64,000 nucleotides of DNA from Mucilaginibacter sp. KACC 22773 (GCF_028736215.1 NZ_CP117883.1:372001-436000); one strand, 5' to 3'. Positions 17,875 through 27,454 are shown, numbered from the stretch's first letter. Program-made: numbers and translations. The notes: generated by a model not told the origin, from the sequence alone.

Positions 17875-18665
17875 CCACAGGTTTTAAAGATAGGCCGCCA
17901 AAATTCAACATTTTTATCCCAGGCATGACATCCAAAGGGTAGTTTTTCTTTATTTATAGTTAACGCCCGGTCGGGATATGTTTCAAATGCAAATTGTAAT
18001 GCCTTTTTAAATGAAGGGATTTTTACCTGCGGCTTCTTCCGGTTAAGTTCGATGCACCAAAAAACATCTTCGTTGAACCAAGGATGCCGCAAAGCGCAGT
18101 AATGATCAATTAATGGTTTGTAGCGAATGCAAAGTTGGGCAAGCACAGCTATCCTTCTTAAGGAAAATCCACCGTTGCCAACCCGGCCGGCCAATTGCTT
18201 GCCAATTTTGGGCATGCCATCTTTATACTTTACATTATAGCGCACATACAAATAATTTTTAATGCGAGCTATGGCTTTGTCAAAAATATTGGTTCTTAGC
18301 TTCTGTTCAAACCAGGGAGCCCCTATATAATCGTAACCCTGGTTACACCAATACTCCAACTGATTATCAAATACAAAGGCATCTAGTTGATGCACCAACA
18401 TGTACTCATAACTGGCAAAACGTTGATAAAACCCTGCCGATAACATTAGTCGGTTGTAACCATGAATGTCTTCAAAATAATGATCCTCAAATTCAACTAC
18501 CGAAACACGTGTTTCGTCAATATCAAAATCAATTTGCAGACCTGCCGGTTTTACTATTGCAATTTTATAGTTTGATAATACCGCCTTGCATTGCTTTAAG
18601 GCAATTTCTTCAAAAACTGATAAATTCGACTTATATACCGGGATAAGAACTATTGCCTTATTCAT
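17862..18665 (-). CDS. DUF5672-family protein, probably a glycosyltransferase
   Basis: The 267-residue protein carries the DUF5672 pattern: IVLIPVYKSNLSVFEEIAL at the N-terminus, then YEYMLVHQLDAFVFDNQLEYW (an acidic D-x-F in DxD-like context), YDYIGAPWF, GNGGFSLRR and HPWFNEDVFWC, ending GCHAWDKNVEFW. DUF5672 resembles GT-A fold transferases and occurs in polysaccharide loci, so a transferase role is likely. It lies 15 bases after the MsbA-like gene (which precedes it in transcription), so the two are probably co-transcribed. It overlaps the convergent GT gene by 13 bases. Confidence 0.8.
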   Translation of the reverse strand: MNKAIVLIPVYKSNLSVFEEIALKQCKAVLSNYKIAIVKPAGLQIDFDIDETRVSVVEFEDHYFEDIHGYNRLMLSAGFYQRFASYEYMLVHQLDAFVFDNQLEYWCNQGYDYIGAPWFEQKLRTNIFDKAIARIKNYLYVRYNVKYKDGMPKIGKQLAGRVGNGGFSLRRIAVLAQLCIRYKPLIDHYCALRHPWFNEDVFWCIELNRKKPQVKIPSFKKALQFAFETYPDRALTINKEKLPFGCHAWDKNVEFWRPIFKTCGYQI

Positions 18666-18680
18666 ACCACTTGATTTATA

Positions 18681-20555
18681 TTAATCGGTATTAAAGGTTT
18701 GCATATCAATCAATTTTTTATACAGACCGTTATTTTGCAATAATTCTTGATGTGTGCCTTGTTCAACAACCGTTCCTTTTTCTAATACAATGATTAGGTC
18801 TGCATTTTGAATGGTACTTAACCTGTGAGCAATAATCAACGAAGTCCTGTTTTTCATCAGATTGTTCAAAGCATCCTGAACGAGCTTTTCAGATTCCGTA
18901 TCTAAGGCCGATGTAGCCTCGTCTAATAACATTATGGGTGGGTTATTTAATACAGCGCGTGCGATGCAAATACGTTGCCGCTGTCCACCTGATAGCTTTG
19001 TACCTCTATCGCCGGTATTGGTTTGATAACCGTTAGTTGTTTCTGTTATAAAGTTATGAGCATTTGCAATTCGTGCAGCAGCCTCAACTTGTTCTTGTGT
19101 AACGTCGGTTTTACCAAAAGCAATGTTATTGAAAATGGTGTCATTAAACAAGATGGACTCCTGATTAACAATCCCCATTAAAGCACGCAACGACTCCATT
19201 GTTACGCTTTTAATATCATGACCATCTATCAAAATTGATCCCGACTTTGTTTCCATGAAGCGCGGCAGTAAGTCCATCATCGTGGTTTTTCCACCACCCG
19301 AAGGCCCAACCAGGGCAACTGTTTTGCCTTTTGGAATTACGAGGTTAAGATTCTTTAGGACTGATTTATCAACGTCTGTGGGATTAATCCCCATTGTAGC
19401 AGGAATTTTTGAACTTACCTTATCATCGTATGAAAAAAATACATTTTCAAAAGCGATTTTATCTTTAAAATCAGTTAATTCAACTGCGTTTGCCGCATTT
19501 GTAATTTGTGGTTTTTCATCTATTAACGCCAATACACGCTCGCCCGCCGCTATGCCCGAATGAATGTTGCTGAATGAATCTGAAATGGCTTTTGCAGGCC
19601 GCATGATTTGGGAAAACATCGCTATATAAACAATAAAGTTATCCGCTGTTAACGATCCTTCGTGATTAATTATCAACGATCCACCGTACAAAACGATACC
19701 TGCCACCATTAAAACCCCCAAAAACTCCGAAACAGGCGATGCCAATTGTTGCCTTTTGGCCATTGAACGGGTTATCCTTGAGTATTCCTTATTTTCGCGA
19801 TCAAACCTGTTTTTTATAAACTGCGTTGCGTTAAAGGCCTTGATTATCTTGATCCCCGAAAGCGCCTCGTCAAGGTTGCTAATCATATTGCCATATGTTT
19901 CCTGCGATGCTTTAGCTTGTTCTTTCAACCGTTTTACTATTCTTGAAATAACAAAAGCCGAAATCGGTATAACCAGCATCGAGAATAATGTCAACTTTAC
20001 CGAAATAACAAACAAAGTTATCAGGTAAAATAATAACTGAAAGGGTTCCTTAAAAGCTACTTGTAAGGTACCTGTAACCGAAAATTGCACAACCTGAACA
20101 TCTGCAGATATTTTTGAAAGGATATCACCCTTGCGTTCGTTATTAAAATAACCCAAATGCAGGTTCATCACATTATTGAAAACCGTGCGGCGTAGGTTAA
20201 GCAAGGTATAAATGCGCAGGTTCTCCATAATTCGTTGCGAAAAATACCTGAATATATTACTGAGCAAAACAGAAGCAACAATGGCCACGCAAATAAATTT
20301 GAGTGCCCCTAAAGTCCCATAATGTAAATTTGCAACCTGAGCAAAATAGTTTAGGTCTTTTAGGGGGTTCCACCAATTTTCCGGTTTAACAAGTATCTTA
20401 CTTGCCGCAGGGTCAAAGATTGCTTTCAACAAAGGAGCCAGCAATGCATAGTTTAAAGTGTTGAATATGATCGACAGCAATGTCAAAATAAAGTACGGAA
20501 AAGCGAATTTTCCGATAGGACGAGCAAAAGATAACAGCCTGAAATAGGTCTTCAT
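18681..20555 (-). CDS. MsbA-like ABC exporter (fused membrane and ATPase domains)
   Basis: The 624-residue half-transporter has an N-terminal six-helix membrane domain (residues ~1-330) and a C-terminal ATPase. ATPase motifs are Walker A GPSGGGKTT, the Q-loop in MGIVNQESILF, signature LSGGQRQRICIARA, Walker B IMLLDEATSALD and switch His in IIAHRLST. Such proteins flip lipid A-core, lipid-linked glycans or drugs across the inner membrane. Its place in the glycosyltransferase block suggests export of a glycolipid. A 70-90 residue insertion-like linker (NPTDVDKSVLKNLNL region) precedes Walker A. A -7-like box lies 18 bases upstream of the ATG. Confidence 0.9.
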   Translation of the reverse strand: MKTYFRLLSFARPIGKFAFPYFILTLLSIIFNTLNYALLAPLLKAIFDPAASKILVKPENWWNPLKDLNYFAQVANLHYGTLGALKFICVAIVASVLLSNIFRYFSQRIMENLRIYTLLNLRRTVFNNVMNLHLGYFNNERKGDILSKISADVQVVQFSVTGTLQVAFKEPFQLLFYLITLFVISVKLTLFSMLVIPISAFVISRIVKRLKEQAKASQETYGNMISNLDEALSGIKIIKAFNATQFIKNRFDRENKEYSRITRSMAKRQQLASPVSEFLGVLMVAGIVLYGGSLIINHEGSLTADNFIVYIAMFSQIMRPAKAISDSFSNIHSGIAAGERVLALIDEKPQITNAANAVELTDFKDKIAFENVFFSYDDKVSSKIPATMGINPTDVDKSVLKNLNLVIPKGKTVALVGPSGGGKTTMMDLLPRFMETKSGSILIDGHDIKSVTMESLRALMGIVNQESILFNDTIFNNIAFGKTDVTQEQVEAAARIANAHNFITETTNGYQTNTGDRGTKLSGGQRQRICIARAVLNNPPIMLLDEATSALDTESEKLVQDALNNLMKNRTSLIIAHRLSTIQNADLIIVLEKGTVVEQGTHQELLQNNGLYKKLIDMQTFNTD

Positions 20556-20572
20556 TTATAGAAATTAATGTG

Positions 20573-20580
20573 CAAAAGTA
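20573..20580 (-). promoter_or_regulatory. Putative -7 box TACTTTTG for the MsbA-like gene
   Basis: On the minus strand this reads TACTTTTG, an exact TAnnTTTG match, 18 bases upstream of the ATG at 20555. No clear -33 element was seen. Confidence 0.45.
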
Positions 20581-20709
20581 ACTATTACAGTCAATATTTA
20601 TTGGCGGGTTTAATAACCAGCCCGTCACATTTATGGCCGCACTTTTTGCAAGGTAACATAAAACGACTTTTAATACATCAAATGAGGCTCATTATACTTA
20701 ACCGAATTG

Positions 20710-20717
20710 TACTTTTG
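20710..20717 (+). promoter_or_regulatory. Putative -7 box TACTTTTG for the GT2 gene
   Basis: Exact TAnnTTTG match 43 bases before the ATG at 20760. Together with the minus-strand box at 20573-20580 it gives a divergent promoter pair. Confidence 0.45.
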
Positions 20718-20759
20718 CCTAATACATAACCCCGTTATAAAAACATTATTGCGTAAAGT

Positions 20760-21458
20760 ATGCTGCCCAAAATCAATATCATCATTGTAACATACAACGC
20801 CGCAGCCACTTTGCAAAAATGCCTTGATAGTATTTACAGCCAGCGATATCCGGCTATTGATATCATAATTATTGATGGCCTGAGCACGGACCGAACCGTG
20901 CGATTATTAAAAGACAATAACGCGCATATTGCCTATTGGAAAAGTGAAAAAGACCGGGGTATTTATGATGCCATGAACAAAGCTCTTGACCATATTACCG
21001 GAGAATGGGTTTACTTTTTAGGTGCAGATGACGAGCTCTTTCCGGAGTTTTCTGCAATGGCTTATGAATTGAAAGATAGCAGCAATATATATTATGGCAG
21101 TGTATTATCAAACGGCAAGAAGCAATCGGGCGAGTTAAGCCCATATTATATGGCTAAAGGTGGCATATATCATCAGACCATAATTTACCCAAGGGCCGTT
21201 TTTGAAAAATATAGTTTTAATACAAAATATAAAATTGTAGCCGACAATGTTTTAAACATGCAATGCTATGGAGACGGTGCTTTTAAATTTGTGTATAAAG
21301 ATTACATTATAGCTTACTTTAACCACAGGGGGGTATCAGGCACCAATGTTGACTACGTTTTTGAAAAGGATAAATCAAAACTTATTTTAAGATACTTCGG
21401 AATTAAAATATGGACAAGATATTTATTTCGCTTGCTCAAAGCGGGGCTCAAAAAGTAA
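20760..21458 (+). CDS. Family 2 glycosyltransferase (WcaA-like)
   Basis: The 232-residue GT-A enzyme shows the standard GT2 opening KINIIIVTYNAAATLQKCLDSI, then IIIIDGLSTDRT, the segment KDRGIYDAMNKAL and the metal-binding FLGADDELFP. It stops soon after the GT-A core, with no C-terminal membrane helices. It should add a single sugar to a cytoplasmic acceptor in cell-surface polysaccharide synthesis. It is divergent from the MsbA-like exporter and nearly abuts the convergent GT9 gene (10 bases apart). Donor and acceptor cannot be read from sequence. Confidence 0.88.
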   Translation: MLPKINIIIVTYNAAATLQKCLDSIYSQRYPAIDIIIIDGLSTDRTVRLLKDNNAHIAYWKSEKDRGIYDAMNKALDHITGEWVYFLGADDELFPEFSAMAYELKDSSNIYYGSVLSNGKKQSGELSPYYMAKGGIYHQTIIYPRAVFEKYSFNTKYKIVADNVLNMQCYGDGAFKFVYKDYIIAYFNHRGVSGTNVDYVFEKDKSKLILRYFGIKIWTRYLFRLLKAGLKK

Positions 21459-21468
21459 TTATTGCTAC

Positions 21469-22470
21469 CTACCTTACCCAGTCGCTTATCCTGTCAAAAA
21501 CCATGTCAACAGAAATACTGTCCAGGGTATCCGAGTCGCTTTCAATATGTTCGGCTTTGATGCCCAAGGGAGCCCAGCGGGTGGCGTTTATTGATCTTGA
21601 AATTGGGAATAAGCCAAGCGTGTGGATACCAGAAGCGGCTGCAACATGCAGTGGTCCGGTGCCCGATGCAAGCAAACCATCTGCGTTATATATAAAGGCA
21701 ATCAATTCATTAAGTGACATTTTACCACTTAAATCAATTACATGTGCAGGTAGTTTCGGGATCCAGGTTTTAAACAACTCGTGTTCTTTTTCAGATCCGG
21801 TAATAAAAATGCGGAATTTATCGGCCGGTAAAAGCTTAATAAGGGCGGTAAACCTATCCATATCCCACTCCCTGCCATTACCATTTGATTTGGAGTGGAT
21901 AATTAAATTAAACTTATTGTTAGTTAACTGATCTTTAAACCGGGCAGGTAATTCAATAGATGGCTTAAAGTTATCTTTATAATAGTATGCTATAGTGCCC
22001 AGCGTTGGTACGTGGGTAACGCCAAGCGGTTTGCACAAATAAATATTTTGCTGCGCTTCGTGCAGGTCTGATTTGCCCCTGCTTAACCTGATCAACCGGT
22101 TACAGGTAAAAAAATGGTAATTACGGCTTGTGGTACCTATCCTTAGTTTCACGCCCGCCTTTTTCGCCGCTTCGGCAATATGCCTTTTTGGAAACTCATG
22201 CACTATGGCTTCAATGCCTTTTTCCTTAAAAATAGTAGCTATCTCATTTGTTGATAAAGCGCTAATCTCATCATAATTAATAAAATGGTCAATGGCCTTG
22301 CAGGCATCAACCACAGGCTTGGTGTAACTACGGCCTAACATGCTGATGGTAACATCCGGATATAACTGTTTTAAATAAATACAGGTAGGCAGTTGCAATA
22401 CCACATCGCCCATGGCATCAATCCTGTTTATTAAAATATGCTTTATCTGTTTGTTATCTATCAGGGCCAT
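21469..22470 (-). CDS. Family 9 glycosyltransferase (heptosyltransferase type), copy 1
   Basis: The 333-residue protein has the GT9 two-domain layout: HILINRIDAMGDVVLQLP at the N-terminus (DxxGD motif), NLIIHSKSNGNGREW in the middle and a C-terminal donor-binding segment GLLASGTGPLHVAAASGIHTLGLF. GT9 enzymes transfer heptose or related sugars to lipopolysaccharide core. It is preceded in the transcript by a second GT9 (22544-23539) with the same landmarks in the same order, so the two are tandem duplicates, each perhaps adding one core sugar. A -7-like box at 22503-22510 suggests it can be transcribed on its own. Confidence 0.9.
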   Translation of the reverse strand: MALIDNKQIKHILINRIDAMGDVVLQLPTCIYLKQLYPDVTISMLGRSYTKPVVDACKAIDHFINYDEISALSTNEIATIFKEKGIEAIVHEFPKRHIAEAAKKAGVKLRIGTTSRNYHFFTCNRLIRLSRGKSDLHEAQQNIYLCKPLGVTHVPTLGTIAYYYKDNFKPSIELPARFKDQLTNNKFNLIIHSKSNGNGREWDMDRFTALIKLLPADKFRIFITGSEKEHELFKTWIPKLPAHVIDLSGKMSLNELIAFIYNADGLLASGTGPLHVAAASGIHTLGLFPISRSINATRWAPLGIKAEHIESDSDTLDSISVDMVFDRISDWVR

Positions 22471-22502
22471 TAACTTTTAATTTTTATGCGTTATGAATTG
22501 GG

Positions 22503-22510
22503 CAAAAGTA
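22503..22510 (-). promoter_or_regulatory. Putative -7 box TACTTTTG for GT9 copy 1
   Basis: On the minus strand this is an exact TAnnTTTG match, 33 bases upstream of the ATG at 22470, between the tandem GT9 genes. Confidence 0.4.
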
Positions 22511-22543
22511 CAATAATTGGCATTAAAGGCAGCCGTTTATCTG

Positions 22544-23539
22544 TTATCGCAACCAACCAGTTATTTTCTCAGCTACAAGATTTACCGACAGCGGCAGCAG
22601 ATTATCTGTCCCGCTTTCCATAAATCCGGCCTTTTTACCCAACGGCGCCCAGCGCCCAGGATGAATCGGTCTTACCGAGGGAAACAAACCGAGGGTATTT
22701 ATACCCGCCATAGCCGCTATGTGCAGGGGGCCTGTACCCGAGGCTATCAACCCGTCTGCCTGGCTGATGAAGCCAATAAGCTGTGGTAAACTCATTTTAC
22801 CGGTCATGTCAACCACGGTAGCTGGCAGGGTTGTAATCCAATCGGCCAGCAATATTTTTTCTTTATCTGAGCCGGTTATAATAATATTAAATATATTCGA
22901 TGACAGCACATTAATAAGCATCGCGTAATTATCAAGCCCCCACTCCATTCCGCTACCGTGCGATTTGGGGTGGATAATGAGGTTAAATTTATCACCTGAT
23001 AGTTTACCGGCTAACTCTGGAGGAAGCAATGTCCTGCTTTCAAAACTGATATGCTCAATAATATCATGCAACGTTGGGACGGCTGACAGCCCCAAAGATT
23101 TTAATAATATAAGGTTGAGTTGAGCTTCATGCAGATCAGATTTTTTGCGGCTTAGCTTTACCAGCTTGTTACAGGTAAACCAATGAAAAACGCGGTTTTT
23201 GGTGCCTATGCGCAATTTAATACTCGCCGCCCTGGCTATTTGGGCTACATGCTTATTGGGAAACACATGAATAATTACGTCTATTTTTTTACCTTTCAGA
23301 TAGTCAATCTGTTCTGCCTCGGACAGCTTTTTTATCTCATCATAATTAATAAAAATATCAACCGCCGCACAGGTATTTATAACAGGCTGGGTATAAGTGC
23401 GTCCTAAAAACGAAACCACTGATCCCGGTAACAGCTCTTTAATATAAGCGGCTATGGGCAGGGTAAGCACCACATCGCCGATAGCATCTGTACGGCTTAT
23501 TAATATGTGTTGTATTTTTGTTTTGAGGGGCTGGGGCAT
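22544..23539 (-). CDS. Family 9 glycosyltransferase (heptosyltransferase type), copy 2
   Basis: The 331-residue paralogue of the downstream GT9 starts HILISRTDAIGDVVLTLP, with NLIIHPKSHGSGMEW in the middle and GLIASGTGPLHIAAMAGINTLGLFPS near the end. The two proteins align over their whole length with many identical blocks (for example INYDEI, CNKLVKLSR/CNRLIRLSR and KSDLHEAQ), which indicates a local duplication followed by divergence. The role should be transfer of a lipopolysaccharide core sugar in the cytoplasm. It is divergent from the MeaB gene, with about 150 bases between them. Confidence 0.9.
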   Translation of the reverse strand: MPQPLKTKIQHILISRTDAIGDVVLTLPIAAYIKELLPGSVVSFLGRTYTQPVINTCAAVDIFINYDEIKKLSEAEQIDYLKGKKIDVIIHVFPNKHVAQIARAASIKLRIGTKNRVFHWFTCNKLVKLSRKKSDLHEAQLNLILLKSLGLSAVPTLHDIIEHISFESRTLLPPELAGKLSGDKFNLIIHPKSHGSGMEWGLDNYAMLINVLSSNIFNIIITGSDKEKILLADWITTLPATVVDMTGKMSLPQLIGFISQADGLIASGTGPLHIAAMAGINTLGLFPSVRPIHPGRWAPLGKKAGFMESGTDNLLPLSVNLVAEKITGWLR

Positions 23540-23691
23540 TGTTGCAAACGTTGAATATGCTATGGGGGCCGAACACCGTATCTATTCTTTCTTTACTCAG
23601 AACTTAAAACTCAACACAGGCCGCACAGGTGCAATAATAAAGATTAAATTGCCTTTTGTTATGATAATTTTCGTCATTTGCATTTACAAAT

Positions 23692-24591
23692 ATGAATGTG
23701 GCAGCTGTTTTTAACAAAACCGGAATGACGAATAGCATTAACTTTAAACAGGTTGCCCGCACCTTAACCATTGTTGAAAACGACCTGCCCGGGAGCCAGG
23801 AACTATTAAAGGGCCTTACATTTAATAAACCTGCACCGGTAATTGGCATAACCGGCCCGCCCGGCGCCGGCAAAAGCACCCTGGTAAATGCTTTGATAGA
23901 TTTACTGTTAAAGGATGGCAGCAAAATAGCCATTTTGGCTATTGATCCCACATCGCCTTTCAACTTCGGCTCCCTGCTTGGCGATAGGATTCGGATGTCT
24001 TCGCACTTTAACCATCCCGATGTTTTTATTCGCTCGCTGGCTACCCGCGGTTCATTAGGTGGCTTATCGGCCAAAACCATAGAAATGACCGATGTATTAC
24101 GTGCCGCCGGATTTGATTATGTGCTGATAGAAACGGTTGGTGTTGGCCAGTCGGAAATTGAGATAAGCGGACTGGCGGACGTTACCCTTGTGGTACTGGT
24201 ACCCGAGGGGGGCGATGATGTGCAGCACATTAAATCGGGGCTGATGGAAATTGCCGATGCCTTCATTGTTAACAAGGCCGACAGGGCCGATGCAGATGTA
24301 TTTGCCAATAACCTGAAGAAAATTATAGGACAAAAAAAAGACGGACAGCCTCCTGTATTCAAAACAACGGCATTGCAGGGTACGGGGATTGCCCAGGTTG
24401 CAGGGTTTATCAAAACATCAACACAAGTAAAAAATCCGCGTCGGCAGTTACTGCTTACCGAAAAGGCTTACAAGCTGTTAGTACATAAATTAACGCATCA
24501 TATAGATAAAAAAAAGCTTCAGCAAGATGTTACCGAAGCTTTAAATCACAAAGATTTTAACCTTTATAGTTTTGTTGATTCGTATTTATAA
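23692..24591 (+). CDS. meaB: MeaB/ArgK-family G3E GTPase
   Basis: The 299-residue P-loop GTPase has Walker A GITGPPGAGKSTLVNAL, the MeaB-type segment LAIDPTSPFNFGSLLGDRIRM, FIRSLATRGSLGGLS, the ETVGVGQSEIE switch and the base-recognition motif VNKADRAD. MeaB proteins protect and reactivate B12-dependent methylmalonyl-CoA mutase. It is slightly shorter than many family members (~330 aa), and SPFNFG replaces the commoner SPFSGG. No mutase gene is in the window. Divergent from GT9 copy 2. Confidence 0.85.
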   Translation: MNVAAVFNKTGMTNSINFKQVARTLTIVENDLPGSQELLKGLTFNKPAPVIGITGPPGAGKSTLVNALIDLLLKDGSKIAILAIDPTSPFNFGSLLGDRIRMSSHFNHPDVFIRSLATRGSLGGLSAKTIEMTDVLRAAGFDYVLIETVGVGQSEIEISGLADVTLVVLVPEGGDDVQHIKSGLMEIADAFIVNKADRADADVFANNLKKIIGQKKDGQPPVFKTTALQGTGIAQVAGFIKTSTQVKNPRRQLLLTEKAYKLLVHKLTHHIDKKKLQQDVTEALNHKDFNLYSFVDSYL

Positions 24592-24650
24592 CCACTTGAC
24601 CAGGCTTAAGTCGAAAGCCTTAAGTTCTGAGCCTGAATTGTCATTTTCGA

Positions 24651-25943
24651 CTAAAAACTATTCATAATCTCTTCAATATGCTCCGCCTCAACGGGAATAT
24701 TGGCCATCAGGTCGCGATTACCATTGTCGGTAATTAAAATATTATTCTCAATTCGTATACCCAGGCCTTCTTCAGGTATATAAATACCTGGCTCGCAGGT
24801 TAGTACATTACCAACTTCGAATTTCTTATACCTGCTTGCAAAATCATGCACATCTAAACCCAGGTGGTGCGATGTGCCATGCATAAAGTATTTTTTATAT
24901 AACGGGGCATTGGCATCCTGTTTTTCAACATCGTGTTTATCAAGCAGGCCAAGACCTATCAGTTCGCCGGTCATTATCTTGCCAACTTCATCCTGGTATT
25001 CGGCTAAAACAGTACCAGCTACAATCATGCTGCTTGCTTCGCGCATTACCCTTAACACTGCGTCATAAACAGCACGCTGTCGTGGGGTAAACCTGCCGTT
25101 AACCGGCACCGACCGGCTCATATCGGCGTTGTAATTGGCGTACTGGGCACCAAAATCAAACAGAATTACGTCATCATCATTGCAAACCTGGTTATTATCA
25201 ATATAATGCAGCACGTTGGCATTTTTGCCCGAAGCAATTATGGGGCTATAGGCGTGTCCTGTAGCCCGTTGCCGTAAAAACTCGTGTATAATTTCGGCCT
25301 CTATTTCATATTCGGCAACACCGGGTTTTATAAATTTAAGTACACGCACAAAAGCATCGTTGGTGATGTTGCAGGCTTTTTGGATCAGATCAATTTCCGG
25401 CCCCGATTTTATAACTCTTAAATCTCTTAATATCAACGCCGAGCGTTCGTATTTATGCAACGGATATTTTTGGCGTAATGCTTCATACATCCGTATATCC
25501 CGGTATGGTACGGTATGTACATACCTGTCGTTTTCGTTAGTGTTTATGTAAATATTTTCGGCATAATTGATAATGCTATGTAAAATAACGTCGTATTCAT
25601 GCAGCCAGTAAACACTCTCGATACCAGAAACTTGTCTCGCCTCCTCTTTTGTATACTTGTGTCCTTCCCAAATGGCAATGTGCTCGTTGGTTTGTCTTAA
25701 AAAAAGTACTTCTTTGTATGCCTTATTAGGACAATCGGGGTATAGCAGCAATATGCTTTGCTCCTGGTCGATACCCGTAAGGTAAAAAAAATCCGGATTT
25801 TGTTTAAAAGCAAAAACCTGGTCGCCACTCACCGGAAACTCATCATTAGAGTGAAAAACAGCCAGTGAGTTTGGTTTTGTTCTCGAAACGAAATTTTTTC
25901 TATTATTTGTAAATAGTGAATGGAAAATTTCCAAATATTTCAT
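24651..25943 (-). CDS. pepP: Xaa-Pro aminopeptidase (M24B)
   Basis: The 430-residue protein has the aminopeptidase P N-terminal domain followed by a pita-bread M24 catalytic domain. The five metal ligands can be placed: the two Asp in LFDFGAQYANYNADMSRS, the His in HGTSHHLGLDVHD, the first Glu in CEPGIYIPEEG and the last Glu in IRIENNILI. It removes an N-terminal residue preceding proline and needs two divalent metals. No signal peptide is seen, so it is cytoplasmic. The stop is about 60 bases from the convergent MeaB gene. Confidence 0.92.
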   Translation of the reverse strand: MKYLEIFHSLFTNNRKNFVSRTKPNSLAVFHSNDEFPVSGDQVFAFKQNPDFFYLTGIDQEQSILLLYPDCPNKAYKEVLFLRQTNEHIAIWEGHKYTKEEARQVSGIESVYWLHEYDVILHSIINYAENIYINTNENDRYVHTVPYRDIRMYEALRQKYPLHKYERSALILRDLRVIKSGPEIDLIQKACNITNDAFVRVLKFIKPGVAEYEIEAEIIHEFLRQRATGHAYSPIIASGKNANVLHYIDNNQVCNDDDVILFDFGAQYANYNADMSRSVPVNGRFTPRQRAVYDAVLRVMREASSMIVAGTVLAEYQDEVGKIMTGELIGLGLLDKHDVEKQDANAPLYKKYFMHGTSHHLGLDVHDFASRYKKFEVGNVLTCEPGIYIPEEGLGIRIENNILITDNGNRDLMANIPVEAEHIEEIMNSF

Positions 25944-26018
25944 ATTTAACTCTTGATTATTTTAATAAATCATTTTTTTTTCCTTATTTGTGTAACTATT
26001 ACAATTTTTGGAACAATG

Positions 26019-26053
26019 TTTGGTCATCGTTTCAAACATAATTACTAAATTTG
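26019..26053 (+). promoter_or_regulatory. Putative sigma-ABfr-type promoter of the OmpA-family gene
   Basis: TTTG at 26019-26022 and TAAATTTG at 26046-26053 match the -33 and -7 consensus with a 23-base spacer, slightly longer than usual. The -7 box lies 38 bases before the ATG at 26092, in an AT-rich leader. Confidence 0.5.
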
Positions 26054-26091
26054 AAAAAAATCACAATTAAAATCGTTTAATCTTAAAAACT

Positions 26092-27402
26092 ATGAATTAT
26101 TCTACATTAAAGAAAACAGCAGCACTGTCGTTTGCTTCTTTGCTGGTTGCGGGTATGGCTAGCGCCCAAACCGACTCGACAAAAACTGGATCTGCCAAAT
26201 TGTTTGGCGGGATCGGACAGTACAACACATTTAGTATCGGCGTGAACGTTGGTATAACTGATGGATTAGTGCCATTTACAATTAACACCACTAACAAATT
26301 TAAAGCTGATTTGGGCTATGGCGTGTCTTTAAGGCAACAATTATCTCATACCTTTAGCTTGCAGTTAGATTATCTGGGTGGTAAAGTTCATGGCATTGAT
26401 AAAGCCGGCACTGAAAAATATGGTTATACCGAATACAAAACTTCGTTTAATTCAGGAGCACTTAGCGCCGTTTTTAACATTGCAAGCGTTAGTTTCCTGC
26501 ATCGCAAAAACAGTGTTAACTTTTACACTTCTGCCGGTTTGGGTTTAGACATGTACAAAATTAAAGAAAATACAACTGCTGCAGGCGTTGTTAACACTTT
26601 GCCTTTTGGTGACAAAACAGTTAAAGAATTATTTGCTCCAGTTGGTGCAGGTGTAAAATTCAAACTTAACGATGCGTTGGCCTTAAATTTAGGTTACACT
26701 GTTAGTTTTGTACAAGGTTATAACTTTGGCGGTATTCACACTTATCCTCAGTTTAGCCACTACTCTTACACCTACGGTGGTTTAGAGTACACTTTCGGTC
26801 CGAAAACAAAACAGAACTTAGAGTGGGTAAACCCGGTTGCTCAGATGTATGACGAATTGTACGATGCTGCATTACGTCAGGAAGTTGAAGCTTTAAAAGG
26901 CCGTGTAACAAACGTAGAAACTGCTGTTAACGACCTGAAAAAAGATTCAGACGGTGACGGTGTTGCTGATCAGTTTGACAAATGTCCAGGTACTGCTGCA
27001 GGCAGCGTAGTTGATGGTTCTGGTTGCGTTATCGTATTCCCTAAACCAGCTGCTGATTCAGTTGTTGCTAAACCTACTGCTTACTCAAACATCCAGTTTG
27101 AATTTGACAGCTCGGTATTACGCACTTCATCTTACCCGGTGTTAGATGCTACTTCTGCAGATTTGCGTGCTTCTGGCAAAGGTGTTGAAGTTGACGGCTT
27201 TGCTTCATCTGAAGGTACTGCCGCTCACAACATGTCTTTATCAAAAGATCGTGCTAACTCAGTAAAAACTTACTTAGTTAACTCTGGTGTTGATGCTAAA
27301 AAAGTAAAAATCAAAGGCTACGGCGAAACCATGCCAATTGCCGATAACTCAACCGAAGAAGGTCGTGTATTAAACCGTCGTGTTCAGTTTAAACAAAAAT
27401 AA
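26092..27402 (+). CDS. OmpA-family outer-membrane protein with TSP3 repeat
   Basis: The 436-residue protein has a signal peptide ending GMASAQ, an eight-stranded N-terminal barrel (to about residue 245) and a short helical linker. A thrombospondin type 3 calcium-binding repeat (DSDGDGVADQFDKCPG) follows, then a C-terminal OmpA peptidoglycan-binding domain (IQFEFDSSVLR, VDGFASSEGTAAHNMSLSKDRA, RVLNRRVQF). It anchors the outer membrane to the cell wall and is probably an abundant porin-like protein. Codons look more uniform and T/A-ended than in neighbours, as expected for high expression. It has its own promoter and a strong terminator, so it is probably monocistronic. Confidence 0.93.
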   Translation: MNYSTLKKTAALSFASLLVAGMASAQTDSTKTGSAKLFGGIGQYNTFSIGVNVGITDGLVPFTINTTNKFKADLGYGVSLRQQLSHTFSLQLDYLGGKVHGIDKAGTEKYGYTEYKTSFNSGALSAVFNIASVSFLHRKNSVNFYTSAGLGLDMYKIKENTTAAGVVNTLPFGDKTVKELFAPVGAGVKFKLNDALALNLGYTVSFVQGYNFGGIHTYPQFSHYSYTYGGLEYTFGPKTKQNLEWVNPVAQMYDELYDAALRQEVEALKGRVTNVETAVNDLKKDSDGDGVADQFDKCPGTAAGSVVDGSGCVIVFPKPAADSVVAKPTAYSNIQFEFDSSVLRTSSYPVLDATSADLRASGKGVEVDGFASSEGTAAHNMSLSKDRANSVKTYLVNSGVDAKKVKIKGYGETMPIADNSTEEGRVLNRRVQFKQK

Positions 27403-27424
27403 TCGTTGATAAAACATTATTTGC

Positions 27425-27454
27425 GAAAGCCCCGGATAACCCGGGGCTTTCTTC
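27425..27454 (+). terminator. Strong Rho-independent terminator of the OmpA-family gene
   Basis: An 11-bp perfect stem: GAAAGCCCCGG (27425-27435) and CCGGGGCTTTC (27441-27451), with loop ATAAC, then TTC. It lies 23 bases after the stop codon. Confidence 0.88.

Noticed and set aside
21410..21931. 173-codon forward frame overlapping the GT2 end and antisense to GT9 copy 1
   Set aside because: Its body is the complement of the GT9 donor-binding region; no domain is recognised and the start lies inside the GT2 gene.
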